Shown: positions 27,466-35,223 of the stretch, piece by piece | How positions within the stretch are numbered: the first letter of the stretch is position 1 | Layout: every line of letters starts with the position of its first letter | The notes under the pieces: model-generated | The model's input: only the letters and a program-made list of their open reading frames with translations | Told to the model about the DNA's origin: nothing | Databases searched by the model: none | From: Abiotrophia sp938010525 | GTDB taxonomy: Bacteria; Bacillota; Bacilli; Lactobacillales; Aerococcaceae | Direction: 5' to 3' | DNA length: 64,000 nucleotides | Assembly: GCF_938010525.1 (NCBI RefSeq) | Contig: NZ_CALLVK010000025.1 | Span: 60,320 to 124,319 of the forward strand | Position numbers and translations under genes: made by a program

Positions 27466-27930
27466 TTAATAGCTGTATTTGAGTTGTTGCAAAAAGGTCT
27501 TGAGCAGTTGGGCGCGGGCCGCCTGTTCCTGCTCACTGATTTGATGGAGGACGGATTTTTCAATCACGGACAGGATTAAGGTCCCCTCGCGGTTGGTAAT
27601 CAGGCCCTTGCCAATCAAATTCTCAATCATATGAATGCCGTTGCGTTGGCTAATCTTATCGCCCACTAATTCAATCAGCTGATCAATCAGGGCTGCCTCG
27701 TCGGCCAATTCAATCTTGAGAATGCGGATATAGCCGCCACCTCCTCGCTTACTTTCGACCAGGTAGCCATGCTCCTGGGTAAAGCGGGTCTTGATGACGT
27801 AGTTAATTTGTGACGGGACACAGTCGAAGTGCTCCGCGATGTCACTACGTTTGATTTCGACATGCTCTTGGTGCTTGAGGAATTCCTTCAGGTAGGCCTC
27901 AATGATGTCGGTCATATTGCGGCTTGACAT
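27466..27930 (-). CDS. ctsR: transcriptional repressor of class III stress genes
   Basis: A 154-residue CtsR: N-terminal winged-helix (MTDIIEAYLKEFL, SDIAEHFDCVPSQINYVIKTRF) and the glycine-rich wing RGGGGYIRI characteristic of CtsR. It represses clpC and itself until heat stress. mcsA and mcsB, which separate ctsR from clpC in Bacillus, are absent; clpC follows after 19 bases, as in Lactobacillales. ATG 27930 has GGAGGGG 6 bases upstream. A CtsR box lies directly between promoter and gene. Confidence 0.96.
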   Translation of the reverse strand: MSSRNMTDIIEAYLKEFLKHQEHVEIKRSDIAEHFDCVPSQINYVIKTRFTQEHGYLVESKRGGGGYIRILKIELADEAALIDQLIELVGDKISQRNGIHMIENLIGKGLITNREGTLILSVIEKSVLHQISEQEQAARAQLLKTFLQQLKYSY

Positions 27931-27945
27931 GTTACCCCTCCTTAC

Positions 27946-27962
27946 ATTGACTTTCTTTGACT
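27946..27962 (-). promoter_or_regulatory. CtsR operator
   Basis: Minus-strand direct repeat AGTCAAA-GAA-AGTCAAT, matching the (A/G)GTCAAA-N3-(A/G)GTCAAA CtsR heptad repeat with one mismatch, right after the -10 box. Confidence 0.85.
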
Positions 27963-27991
27963 ATTGTACACCAAATCAGACCTTTTGCCAA
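27963..27991 (-). promoter_or_regulatory. promoter of ctsR-clpC
   Basis: Minus-strand TTGGCA (27986-27991), 17-base spacer, TACAAT (27963-27968). Confidence 0.8.
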
Positions 27992-28013
27992 CCTAATTGC
28001 TTGGCCTAGGGCT

Positions 28014-28042
28014 AAAGAAAAAGGAGCCTGAGGCCCCCTTTT
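28014..28042 (-). terminator. terminator downstream of the 5'-nucleotidase gene
   Basis: Minus-strand AAAAGGGGGCC / GGCTCCTTTTT stem with a short TCA loop and T-rich tail. The 28045-28195 stretch between it and the palindrome at 28194-28223 shows no gene. Confidence 0.7.
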
Positions 28043-28193
28043 ATATAAATGATTATATATTTGACTTTTCATAAGTGGCTGGGGCCAAATCCCGATCTGA
28101 CAGGCTTTCGCCGCCAAAAGACGAACGTTTCCGGCTTATTTTTGACTTTTTCTGTTCGTGACTGCCAAAAAACCAGAATTTTTGCCCTCTCAA

Positions 28194-28223
28194 ACCCTAT
28201 TTAATAGTGTAACTATTAAATAG
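28194..28223. repeat. AT-rich palindrome with CCTA/TAGG ends
   Basis: Arms CCTATTTAATAGT / ACTATTAAATAGG around a one-base centre. It lies three bases beyond the nucleotidase stop codon and has no T run, so it is not a normal terminator. Its form resembles the palindromes at 33111, 42882 and 62703. Confidence 0.75.
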
Positions 28224-28225
28224 GC

Positions 28226-29563
28226 TTAAGCCTCTTGGGCCAGGTAGGCCACCAAGGCATCCAGGTCGCTACCCAGCTGCTGATCCAGCAGCTGGTGACG
28301 GGCCAAGGCCTCATAACCATCCCGGCCTCGTCCTAAGAAGTCATTGGTCACCAGCTGATAAGTGGCCTCAGGGTCCAGCCCCTTGACTGCCTCCTCAAGC
28401 TCTAAGGGCTGGCCTTGACTGTCGATCATACGAGGATAGTGGCCGGATTCCAGCGCCTCCTTGAGATCGGCGCCCGACACTTCCAGCACCCAGAGCTGAC
28501 AGCCAAAGGGCAGAATGGCCAGAGCCTCCTCATAGGTCACCGGCCCCTGATCCAGACTGGCGCGGACGCCTCGCCCATTAATGAGGCTGAAGTCCACTTG
28601 CCAGCCCTTGGCCCGTGCAGCTGCCGCATAGGCCCGGCAGACCAGTTGGCTGAGATTGGTATGGCCCTGACTTAGGGCCTCCCGACTGCCATCCAGGGCC
28701 TGGCGACTTTGGCCGATGACCTGGCTAATGCGTGCCTGGGCCTGACTTTGCCAGATTTTGAGTTCCTTGGCCACTGGGCGGGCTACCTTGGCATAATGGC
28801 TGAGATCATGCAGTTGGTAGTGGCCGAGCCGGTGGCTGCCATCCGGATGGAGCCAGAGACTAAGCTCGCCCAATAGGCGGCCATAGTATCCGGCTTGCAC
28901 CACCAAGGTTTGACCGACCAGGGCGGGCTGCTCTGTCACCGTATGGGTATGGCCCCCGATAATGGCGGCAAAGTCCGGCACTTCTTGGGCCAGCGCCAGG
29001 TCCGTCTCATAGCCCAAATGACTTAAGAGGACAAAGTGGCTTGCCCCGGCCTGACGGGCCAAGGCCAGATTCCGTTCTAAGGCTAGACGAGGCTCTTCAA
29101 AACCAATCAGCTCCCCTGGCGAAGAATTATCCAAGGTTTCCAGGGTTGTGGCGGCTAGGATAGCCAGCCGGACACCGTCCGCCAGGTCATAGAGGCGGTA
29201 AGGCGCCACTTGTTGCGCCGCCAAATCAGCCAAAGCCGGCTCTCGGCTAAAGTCCAGGTTACTGGACACAAAAGGCACTCGGGCTTGGGCCAGATAGGAA
29301 GCCAAAAAGCTAGGTCCCAGATCAAATTCATGATTGCCAAAAGTGACCGCATCATAACCCAACTGGTTCAAGAGGGCAATTTCCGCTTGACCAGCAAAGA
29401 GCTGGAAGTAAGGGCCACCCACAAAGAGGTCCCCGGCCCCCAGCAACAAGCTGGCTTGATACTGCGCACGCAGGCCTTTAATCATATGGGCCCGCTGGCC
29501 AAATAAATCCAGATAGGAATGGGTGTCATTGGTATGGAGTATGCCGAGTTTTACAGCTTGCAT
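28226..29563 (-). CDS. 5'-nucleotidase/2',3'-cyclic phosphodiesterase family metallophosphoesterase (YunD-like)
   Basis: A 445-residue two-domain phosphoesterase. The metallophosphatase domain has ILHTNDTHSYLD, GAGDLFVGGP, FGNHEFDLG and GGHTHT metal-binding motifs; the C-terminal 5_nucleotid_C domain has NGRGVRASLDQGPVTYEEALAILPFG. Unlike secreted UshA-type enzymes it has no signal peptide and no anchor, so it is cytoplasmic. It follows the RpiR regulator after 21 bases and is probably co-transcribed. The substrate could be a nucleotide, cyclic dinucleotide product or sugar nucleotide; not decidable from sequence. Confidence 0.88.
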   Translation of the reverse strand: MQAVKLGILHTNDTHSYLDLFGQRAHMIKGLRAQYQASLLLGAGDLFVGGPYFQLFAGQAEIALLNQLGYDAVTFGNHEFDLGPSFLASYLAQARVPFVSSNLDFSREPALADLAAQQVAPYRLYDLADGVRLAILAATTLETLDNSSPGELIGFEEPRLALERNLALARQAGASHFVLLSHLGYETDLALAQEVPDFAAIIGGHTHTVTEQPALVGQTLVVQAGYYGRLLGELSLWLHPDGSHRLGHYQLHDLSHYAKVARPVAKELKIWQSQAQARISQVIGQSRQALDGSREALSQGHTNLSQLVCRAYAAAARAKGWQVDFSLINGRGVRASLDQGPVTYEEALAILPFGCQLWVLEVSGADLKEALESGHYPRMIDSQGQPLELEEAVKGLDPEATYQLVTNDFLGRGRDGYEALARHQLLDQQLGSDLDALVAYLAQEA

Positions 29564-29584
29564 GAATCAATCGCTTCTTTCTGC

Positions 29585-30352
29585 CTAGGCCTGCTCTTGT
29601 TGGGCGGCCTGGCGTTTGAGTAAGGTCTCGAAGAGGAGGGTGCCGGCCAGGTTGAGCATGAGCCGGGACCGAATCTTCTTACGCGCCTTGGGCGCATCAT
29701 AAATCTGAATCAGTTGATCACTGAGTTTAGCCAAAGGATGATGGGTCAGGCTGGTAATGGCCACAATATGGGTCCCCTTTTGGCGAGCCTTGAGCAAGGT
29801 CTCATTGACCGTCTTGTTGGCCCCACCTAGGGAGAAGACTACGATGACATCTTCTTTGGTCGCAATATCAGGAATGCGTTCAATACTATACTGTTCGAAG
29901 AAGTCATTGGCCCAGACATCAATGAGCTTGAGCTTACGGTTAAAGTCAGACATGGGCATATAGCTAGACCCAATCCCCACGCAGAAGACCCGACGCGCCG
30001 CCAAGACCCGGTCGGCCACCGACTCGAAATCAGCCTGGTCTAATAGGGCCATGGTCCGTTGGAACTCGTCCGTCAATTGGGCCTTCATCAAGTCAAAATG
30101 ACTGGCCTCCAGATGATGGGACTCCTGATTGGACTCCTTACTACGGCGCAGGTCATACTTGAGTTCATTGAAGGTAGCATAGCCTAACTTCTTACCTGCG
30201 CGCACAATGGTCGAAGCCGACAAATGCAGGGCCGCCCCAATCGACTTAAGGGTCTGGGCCTCGATATTGTCCTGCTTCATGAGATAGTCGATGACTTCCT
30301 GTTCATAGACCGATAATTCTTCATAGTGAGCCTTTAGATTGACGAAAAACAT
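29585..30352 (-). CDS. RpiR/MurR-family transcriptional regulator
   Basis: A 255-residue regulator: N-terminal HTH_6 (LKSIGAALHLSASTIVRAGKKLGYATFNELKYDLRR, about 35-70) and a C-terminal SIS sugar-phosphate-binding domain (VFCVGIGSSYMPMSDF, DVIVVFSLGGANKTV). Divergent from the PTS IIBC gene, so it most likely senses the sugar phosphate made by that PTS. AGGAGGG precedes ATG 30352. The inverted repeat at 30422-30439 is its candidate operator. Confidence 0.9.
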   Translation of the reverse strand: MFFVNLKAHYEELSVYEQEVIDYLMKQDNIEAQTLKSIGAALHLSASTIVRAGKKLGYATFNELKYDLRRSKESNQESHHLEASHFDLMKAQLTDEFQRTMALLDQADFESVADRVLAARRVFCVGIGSSYMPMSDFNRKLKLIDVWANDFFEQYSIERIPDIATKEDVIVVFSLGGANKTVNETLLKARQKGTHIVAITSLTHHPLAKLSDQLIQIYDAPKARKKIRSRLMLNLAGTLLFETLLKRQAAQQEQA

Positions 30353-30388
30353 GTCATCCCTCCTGATCCCCTAAGGGTTTACATTTCT

Positions 30389-30416
30389 ATTGTACCACAG
30401 CTGGGAGCCACCACAA
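30389..30416 (-). promoter_or_regulatory. probable promoter of the RpiR gene
   Basis: Minus-strand TTGTGG (30411-30416), 16-base spacer, TACAAT (30389-30394). Confidence 0.55.
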
Positions 30417-30421
30417 AATTT

Positions 30422-30439
30422 AGAGGTAATTTTACCTCT
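30422..30439. promoter_or_regulatory. candidate RpiR operator
   Basis: Perfect inverted repeat AGAGGTAA-TT-TTACCTCT midway between the divergent RpiR and PTS genes, adjacent to both promoters. Assigned to RpiR by position only. Confidence 0.55.
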
Positions 30440-30484
30440 TGGAGTCAATTTTATCTTCCTTGGGAACTTTTTAGCACATTTAAC

Positions 30485-30510
30485 TAAAGCGTTTGCTTTT
30501 TTGCTAGAAT
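30485..30510 (+). promoter_or_regulatory. cre site and extended -10 promoter of the PTS operon
   Basis: TAAAGCGTTTGCTT (30485-30498) fits the catabolite-response element core AAnCGnTT and overlaps the -35 region of an extended -10 promoter (TGCTAGAAT, 30502-30510). This implies CcpA control of the PTS genes. Confidence 0.6.
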
Positions 30511-30541
30511 AGACTTATCAAATTATGAAGGAGCGACTACA

Positions 30542-32257
30542 ATGAGTCAAAAAAACAAGTTTGTTTATGCCTTTGAGCAGTTTGGCCGATCCTTCCTCTT
30601 ACCTGTTTCGGTCTTGCCAGGGGCCGGGATTATTAAGGGGATTGGGACTGCCTTCTCTAACTCAGATACCTTGAAGATGTTCCCCGTTCTTCAGAACCAA
30701 ATCTTCCAATTCATTATGAAATTCTTTATTACCTTAGGGGACACAGCCTTCAACAACCTACCAATTATCTTCGCTGTCGGCGTCGCCGTTGGTTTAGCCA
30801 AACGCGAAAAAGGTTCTGCTGCCCTATCTGGGGTGTTAGGTTTCATCGTCCTACACTCTGTCCTCAACTTCCTCTTAGTCCAAAGCCATCGCTTGGTGGA
30901 CACTAGCAAGTTATCCAGCGCTGAAGCTAAACTAGCCATGGCCAATGCCATGCAGACTAAGGTCATGGGGATTCAAACCCTGGACCTCAGCGTCTTCGGG
31001 GGGATTATCGTCGGGATTGTGGTCTTCTTCGTTCACCGTTGGGCGGTTAAGAAACAATTACCTGCCCTAATCGGCTTCTTCAGTGGCCCGCGTTTCGTAC
31101 CGATTGTGACCATCGTTGCCATGGCTTTTGTTTCGGTTATCCTCTTCTTCATCTGGCCACCAATCCAACAAGGGATTTCAGTCATGTCCGTCTTCATCCT
31201 CAAGTCTGGTCCGCTAGGCACCTTCCTCTACGGGCTAGTTGAACGGGCACTCTTACCATTTGGTCTCCACCACGGGCTGAACTGGCCAGTGCGTACCACT
31301 GAATTAGGTGGGACCTGGACCATCAATGGCGAACGCGTTGTGGGTACCATCAATGCCTACCTAGCTTCCCTAGCGGATCCTAACATTACTTCAATCGACC
31401 CATCCATCACCCGTTTCAACGGCGGGAAGTTCGTTTACTTCATGTTCGGTTTATCTGGGGCTGCCTACGCTATGTACAAGACAGCTGATCCTAAGAAACG
31501 CAAAGTCGTAGGGTCTCTGCTCTTCGCAGCTGCCGGTACTGCCTTCTTAACCGGGATTACCGAACCAATTGAATTTACCTTCCTCTTCGTTGCCCCAATC
31601 CTCTATGTTGCCCATGCCTTCATGGCAGGTGCTGCCTTATTGGTAATGCACCTCTTAGGTGCTGGGGTGGCAACACCGACCGGTCACGGTTTTATCAACT
31701 TAATCATCTACGGCGTCCTGCAAGGGCCTAAGACCCACTGGTGGTTAGTCTTCATCGTCGGCGTACCTTGCTTCATCCTCTACTACTATGTCTTCCGCTT
31801 GCTCATCCTCAAATTCGATTTGAAGACACCAGGTCGTGAAGATAGCGATGAAGTCAAACTTTCAAGCAAGAAAGAAGCGCGCGATAAACTGGGTGTTACC
31901 ATTAACCAAGTCGGTCAAGACAACAGTAACAATGACTTACACCCTGAAGACCAAGCCCTACTAAACTCAGGCACTGCCATGAAGACCATTCCTGACAATC
32001 CCGAAGGCATCCATCAACAAGCCCTGGGCTTGATTGCCGCTCACGGTGGCCCAGACAACATCGAAGAAGTCAACGCCTGCATCACCCGCTTACGGATTAA
32101 TGTCAAAGACAAAGCCCAAGTAGATAAAGACACCATCGTTCATCAATTAGGTGCCCTGGGCTTTGCCGAAAACGACATGCAAATGCAATCGATTTATGGT
32201 GCCCACGCCAATGTCTTGAAAATGGAGATCCAAGACATCCTCGGCATGGAGGAATAA
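30542..32257 (+). CDS. PTS glucose/maltose-family transporter, fused IIBC component
   Basis: Sugar-specific membrane permease of the phosphotransferase system, 571 residues. The IIC domain (about 1-430) has roughly ten hydrophobic segments and the conserved LPFGLHHGLNWPVRTTE and GITEPIEFTFLFVAP motifs of the glucose superfamily. The IIB domain is C-terminal, with the phosphorylated cysteine C513 in NACITRLRINVKD. There is no IIA domain, so a IIA elsewhere must phosphorylate it. Closest in kind to MalX/alpha-glucoside-type IICB proteins; the sugar is not certain. GAAGGAG lies before the ATG. The HAD phosphatase follows after 3 bases. Confidence 0.9.
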   Translation: MSQKNKFVYAFEQFGRSFLLPVSVLPGAGIIKGIGTAFSNSDTLKMFPVLQNQIFQFIMKFFITLGDTAFNNLPIIFAVGVAVGLAKREKGSAALSGVLGFIVLHSVLNFLLVQSHRLVDTSKLSSAEAKLAMANAMQTKVMGIQTLDLSVFGGIIVGIVVFFVHRWAVKKQLPALIGFFSGPRFVPIVTIVAMAFVSVILFFIWPPIQQGISVMSVFILKSGPLGTFLYGLVERALLPFGLHHGLNWPVRTTELGGTWTINGERVVGTINAYLASLADPNITSIDPSITRFNGGKFVYFMFGLSGAAYAMYKTADPKKRKVVGSLLFAAAGTAFLTGITEPIEFTFLFVAPILYVAHAFMAGAALLVMHLLGAGVATPTGHGFINLIIYGVLQGPKTHWWLVFIVGVPCFILYYYVFRLLILKFDLKTPGREDSDEVKLSSKKEARDKLGVTINQVGQDNSNNDLHPEDQALLNSGTAMKTIPDNPEGIHQQALGLIAAHGGPDNIEEVNACITRLRINVKDKAQVDKDTIVHQLGALGFAENDMQMQSIYGAHANVLKMEIQDILGMEE

Positions 32258-32260
32258 GTC

Positions 32261-33019
32261 ATGCGTAACCTCTTTGTGACAGACTTAGATGGTACCTTCG
32301 TCAAGGATTCTGTCACGGTCAATGCAGCTGATTTGGTGGCCTACCATACCGCCAAAGAGCTGGGCGACTTCTCCATCGCCACTGGCCGCTCCCTGGCAGA
32401 AATCCAGTACATTGTCCAAGGCAATGACCTCGATGTCACGCATATGATTGGCTTTAACGGCGCGGTGGTGACCCGCTATGCCCAACTCTTGGCCGAGCAT
32501 CACTTACCTGAAGACGTCACGCCCAAGCTACTGGCTTATTTCAAGGAGCAAAAATTAATCTTTGATGCCCTAGACGGTCAACGTCGCATTGGTAACTTCG
32601 ACCACGAGCATAAGCAACGGCTCTGGAATATGCCTTTGATTTGCTTGCCAGACCCTTATCCAGCCTTGGAAGGCCATCGCCTCTACAAGGTCAATGTCCG
32701 CCCAAGTGCTGAGACCGCCGACTTCTACCTGGCCGACCTGCAAGCCAAGTTCCCTCAACTGGCTACCTATAAATCAGGTTCTACCCGACTAGAAGTAACG
32801 GCCCAAGGGGTCTCTAAGGCCTCCGGCTTAGCCATCATCCGGCCTGACTATGACCGCCTAGTAGTCTTTGGCGATTCAGGTAATGACAGCGACATGTTCG
32901 CCGTGGCCGACATTTCCTACTGTATGGATCATGCCCCAGTCGAGGTGCAAGCACAAGCCACGCATGTGGTAGCTAGCTTCGCTGACGCCATGGCCCATTT
33001 CCAAGCACACTATCTATAA
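32261..33019 (+). CDS. HAD-superfamily (Cof-type) sugar phosphatase
   Basis: A 252-residue HAD phosphatase with TDLDGTFV near the N-terminus, ATGRSLAEI and the C-terminal VFGDSGNDSDMFAVAD motif. It starts three bases after the PTS gene and has AUGGAGGAAUAAG as ribosome binding site, so both proteins are made together. The linkage suggests it dephosphorylates the sugar phosphate delivered by this PTS, perhaps to relieve sugar-phosphate stress; that role is inferred. Confidence 0.88.
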   Translation: MRNLFVTDLDGTFVKDSVTVNAADLVAYHTAKELGDFSIATGRSLAEIQYIVQGNDLDVTHMIGFNGAVVTRYAQLLAEHHLPEDVTPKLLAYFKEQKLIFDALDGQRRIGNFDHEHKQRLWNMPLICLPDPYPALEGHRLYKVNVRPSAETADFYLADLQAKFPQLATYKSGSTRLEVTAQGVSKASGLAIIRPDYDRLVVFGDSGNDSDMFAVADISYCMDHAPVEVQAQATHVVASFADAMAHFQAHYL

Positions 33020-33065
33020 CCCCTCAACACCCGCCTCACTTCCTTCACTTCCGCGGGTACAGGAG

Positions 33066-33104
33066 AAAACGGCAGCTAGCCCTTACTGGGTTGGCTGCCG
33101 TTTT
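33066..33104 (+). terminator. terminator of the PTS-HAD operon
   Basis: AAAACGGCAGC / GCTGCCGTTTT outer stem with an inner AGCCC/GGGTT stem and a T5 tail. Confidence 0.9.
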
Positions 33105-33110
33105 TGTTCT

Positions 33111-33206
33111 CCCTATCTATCAATCTATCTATTGATAGATAGGGTCTAAAGCCCCCTTATTTACGTGCTGATTTAAGCACAATTTTTGATTTGCTCCCTA
33201 TGTCCC
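33111..33206 (+). repeat. two-hairpin repeat element, copy 1
   Basis: A 34-base palindrome (arms CCCTATCTATCAAT, 6-base asymmetric loop CTATCT, 33111-33144) followed by GGGTCT, ATTTACGTGC and a second small hairpin GTGC-N8-GCAC, ending near CCCTATG. An inverted copy of the same order lies at 42831-42915. No coding potential. Confidence 0.8.
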
Positions 33207-33227
33207 CTGTCCAGATTCAACAAAAAA

Positions 33228-33250
33228 GAAGATGGGAATTCCTCCCATCC
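33228..33250 (-). terminator. terminator of the oad-cit operon
   Basis: Minus-strand GATGGGA / TCCCATC stem with a 5-base loop and a TTCTTTTTTG tail, nine bases beyond oadA. Confidence 0.88.
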
Positions 33251-33258
33251 TCTCTAGC

Positions 33259-34653
33259 TTATTGTAAATCCAGGGATACTTCCACTGTCTGAACAGGCAC
33301 ATCGTAGTAGGGATCTTCCCGGCGTCCTAGGTAATCCTTGGCTTGTTGTGGGAAGAGGGCATACATGAGCACATCTTCGTCAGACTTAGCGTAGTCCTTA
33401 ATTTCTTCCCGCAATTCTGGTAATTGCGGTTCAATCAAGTCAGCAGGTCTTACCGTCACAACTTCTGCGTCCCCAATGATGGTTTGCTTAACTTCTGGAT
33501 CAATCTTGGCTGGCGCTTGACCATAGTGGCCTAAGACATAGTCTTTGATTTCCTTAGGCACCATCTTGTAGCGTTGACCAGAGATAACGTTCATCACCGC
33601 CTGGGTCCCTACCATTTGTGATAATGGCGTTACCAGTGGTGGATAACCTAGGTCAGCCCGAACTTTTGGTACTTCAGCTAACACTTGATCATACTTATCG
33701 GCCAAACCTTGTTCCGTTAATTGGCTGAGCAAGTTGGATAACATACCGCCAGGCACTTGATAAATCAAGGTCTTAGGCTCGGTGTCCTTAACCTTAGGAT
33801 TGAGAATGCCTTCCGCCCGGAACTTGTCGCGGATACCGTTGAAGTAAACCGCTGCCGCTTCTACTTCTTTCATATCCACGCCTGTCTTGAAGCCTAAGTC
33901 TTCTAAGGCTAAAACCATAGATTCTGTCGCTGGCTGGCTAGTCCCGCCAGAGAAGGATGACAAGGCTGTGTCGATAATGTCGGCCCCGGCTTCTGCTACC
34001 TTGAGGTAGGTCATCTCAGAAATCCCGCTAGTTGCATGGGTGTGGACTTCCAAAGGTAAATCTACCTTATCCTTGATACGGCTAACCAATTCATAACCTG
34101 CTTGCGGTGTTAGAACCCCTGCCATATCCTTGATACAGATAGAATCTGCCCCGAATTTGGCCATGCGTCCTACCAAGTCCACATAGTAGTCTAGGGTGTG
34201 TACGGGACTAGTGGTGTAGGAGATAGCTGTTTGAGCCAAGCCCCCTGCTTCCTTGGTTGCTTCGATTGAGGTTTGTAGGTTGCGCACATCGTTCAAGGCA
34301 TCGAAGATACGGATAATATCAATCCCATTTTCGACTGATTTTTGCACGAAAAGCTTGACCACATCGTCCGCGTAGTTACGGTAACCTAGCAGGTTTTGAC
34401 CCCGCAAGAGCATTTGTAACTTGGTATTTTTGACCGCTGCGCGGATTTGACGCAGACGTTCCCATGGATCTTCGTTTAAGAAGCGGATGCAAGAGTCGAA
34501 GGTCGCACCGCCCCATACTTCTAGGGCATGGAAGCCCGCTTGATCCAAAGTTTTCAAAATTGGCAACATATCTTCCGTCGTCATACGAGTGGCAATTTGG
34601 CTTTGTTGGCCATCCCGTAAGACCGTTTCAGTGATACGAATTAATTTGCTCAT
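33259..34653 (-). CDS. oadA: oxaloacetate decarboxylase alpha subunit (carboxyltransferase domain only)
   Basis: Transfers the carboxyl group of oxaloacetate to biotin, giving pyruvate. The 464-residue protein has the HMGL-like TIM barrel (ITETVLRDGQQSQIATRM, GGATFDSCIRFL, CIKDMAGVL, the metal-binding EVHTHATSG) and the carboxylase helical domain (PGGMLSNLLSQL). It ends before any biotin attachment domain, unlike Klebsiella OadA; the carrier is a separate gene at 40276-40686. Last gene of the minus-strand citrate operon, 16 bases after citX. Confidence 0.95.
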   Translation of the reverse strand: MSKLIRITETVLRDGQQSQIATRMTTEDMLPILKTLDQAGFHALEVWGGATFDSCIRFLNEDPWERLRQIRAAVKNTKLQMLLRGQNLLGYRNYADDVVKLFVQKSVENGIDIIRIFDALNDVRNLQTSIEATKEAGGLAQTAISYTTSPVHTLDYYVDLVGRMAKFGADSICIKDMAGVLTPQAGYELVSRIKDKVDLPLEVHTHATSGISEMTYLKVAEAGADIIDTALSSFSGGTSQPATESMVLALEDLGFKTGVDMKEVEAAAVYFNGIRDKFRAEGILNPKVKDTEPKTLIYQVPGGMLSNLLSQLTEQGLADKYDQVLAEVPKVRADLGYPPLVTPLSQMVGTQAVMNVISGQRYKMVPKEIKDYVLGHYGQAPAKIDPEVKQTIIGDAEVVTVRPADLIEPQLPELREEIKDYAKSDEDVLMYALFPQQAKDYLGRREDPYYDVPVQTVEVSLDLQ

Positions 34654-34668
34654 AGTTTATTCCTTTCC

Positions 34669-35223
34669 TTAAGGGGATTCAGTCTGGGCCTCATAGTTAG
34701 CGACGGCCTGACTGATATAGGCCTGCATGTCCGCTACTGAGTGTTGGCGTGAGCGAGCACACTGCTTGGCGTCTGCTTGGCAGAGGAAGCACTGGCGCGG
34801 GGCCAATCCTAACTGCCGGCGACTGATAGGACAAGGTATGCCTTCCACCAGTTCCAGCACATCCAAGTCCAGTAGGCGACCTAAGGGGTGCTGCCCTTCA
34901 AAGGCCACTAAATGGCGCTTAACTAGCTCAGCCTCCTGGCTAACCACCCAATAGGCCTCTAACCCTGTCACGGCCTCCAGCACATCCTGGTAGAGGACCG
35001 CCTCTTGGGCCAAATGGTCACTGACTAGCTGGGCTAGCTGGCGACCTATTTTAGCTAGACCCTCAGAGATTTTGACAGGTCCCGGCGTATTGAGGGTCAT
35101 GGAAACCAAGACTGCCGGCGCATACCTTTCTAGCAAATGCGCCTGGCGTTGGCTCCGCGCCTCGCGGGCTGATAGAACCTGGCCCAAATGGACCTCAGGT
35201 CCATCAAAGAGTCCCTTAGACAT
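34669..35223 (-). CDS. citX: apo-citrate lyase phosphoribosyl-dephospho-CoA transferase (CitX)
   Basis: Attaches the 2'-(5''-triphosphoribosyl)-3'-dephospho-CoA prosthetic group made by CitG to the serine of CitD. 184 residues from ATG 35223 (MSKGLFDGPEVHLGQVLSAREARSQRQAHLL), which overlaps the citF stop region by 8 bases. GPVKISEG, EAYWVV..VKRHLVAFEG(Q)HPLGRLLDLDV and the CFLCQADAKQCARSR segment are conserved CitX features. Gene order and start overlap support co-translation with citF. Confidence 0.93.
   Translation of the reverse strand: MSKGLFDGPEVHLGQVLSAREARSQRQAHLLERYAPAVLVSMTLNTPGPVKISEGLAKIGRQLAQLVSDHLAQEAVLYQDVLEAVTGLEAYWVVSQEAELVKRHLVAFEGQHPLGRLLDLDVLELVEGIPCPISRRQLGLAPRQCFLCQADAKQCARSRQHSVADMQAYISQAVANYEAQTESP

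Noticed and set aside
27447..27563. N-terminal extension of ClpC
   Set aside because: It overlaps ctsR out of frame and precedes the universal MFxxxFTExA start, which has its own ribosome binding site.
33111..33144. Insertion sequence end or transposon with terminal repeats enclosing the citrate block
   Set aside because: No transposase or integrase gene and no visible target duplication; I therefore report only a repeat pair.
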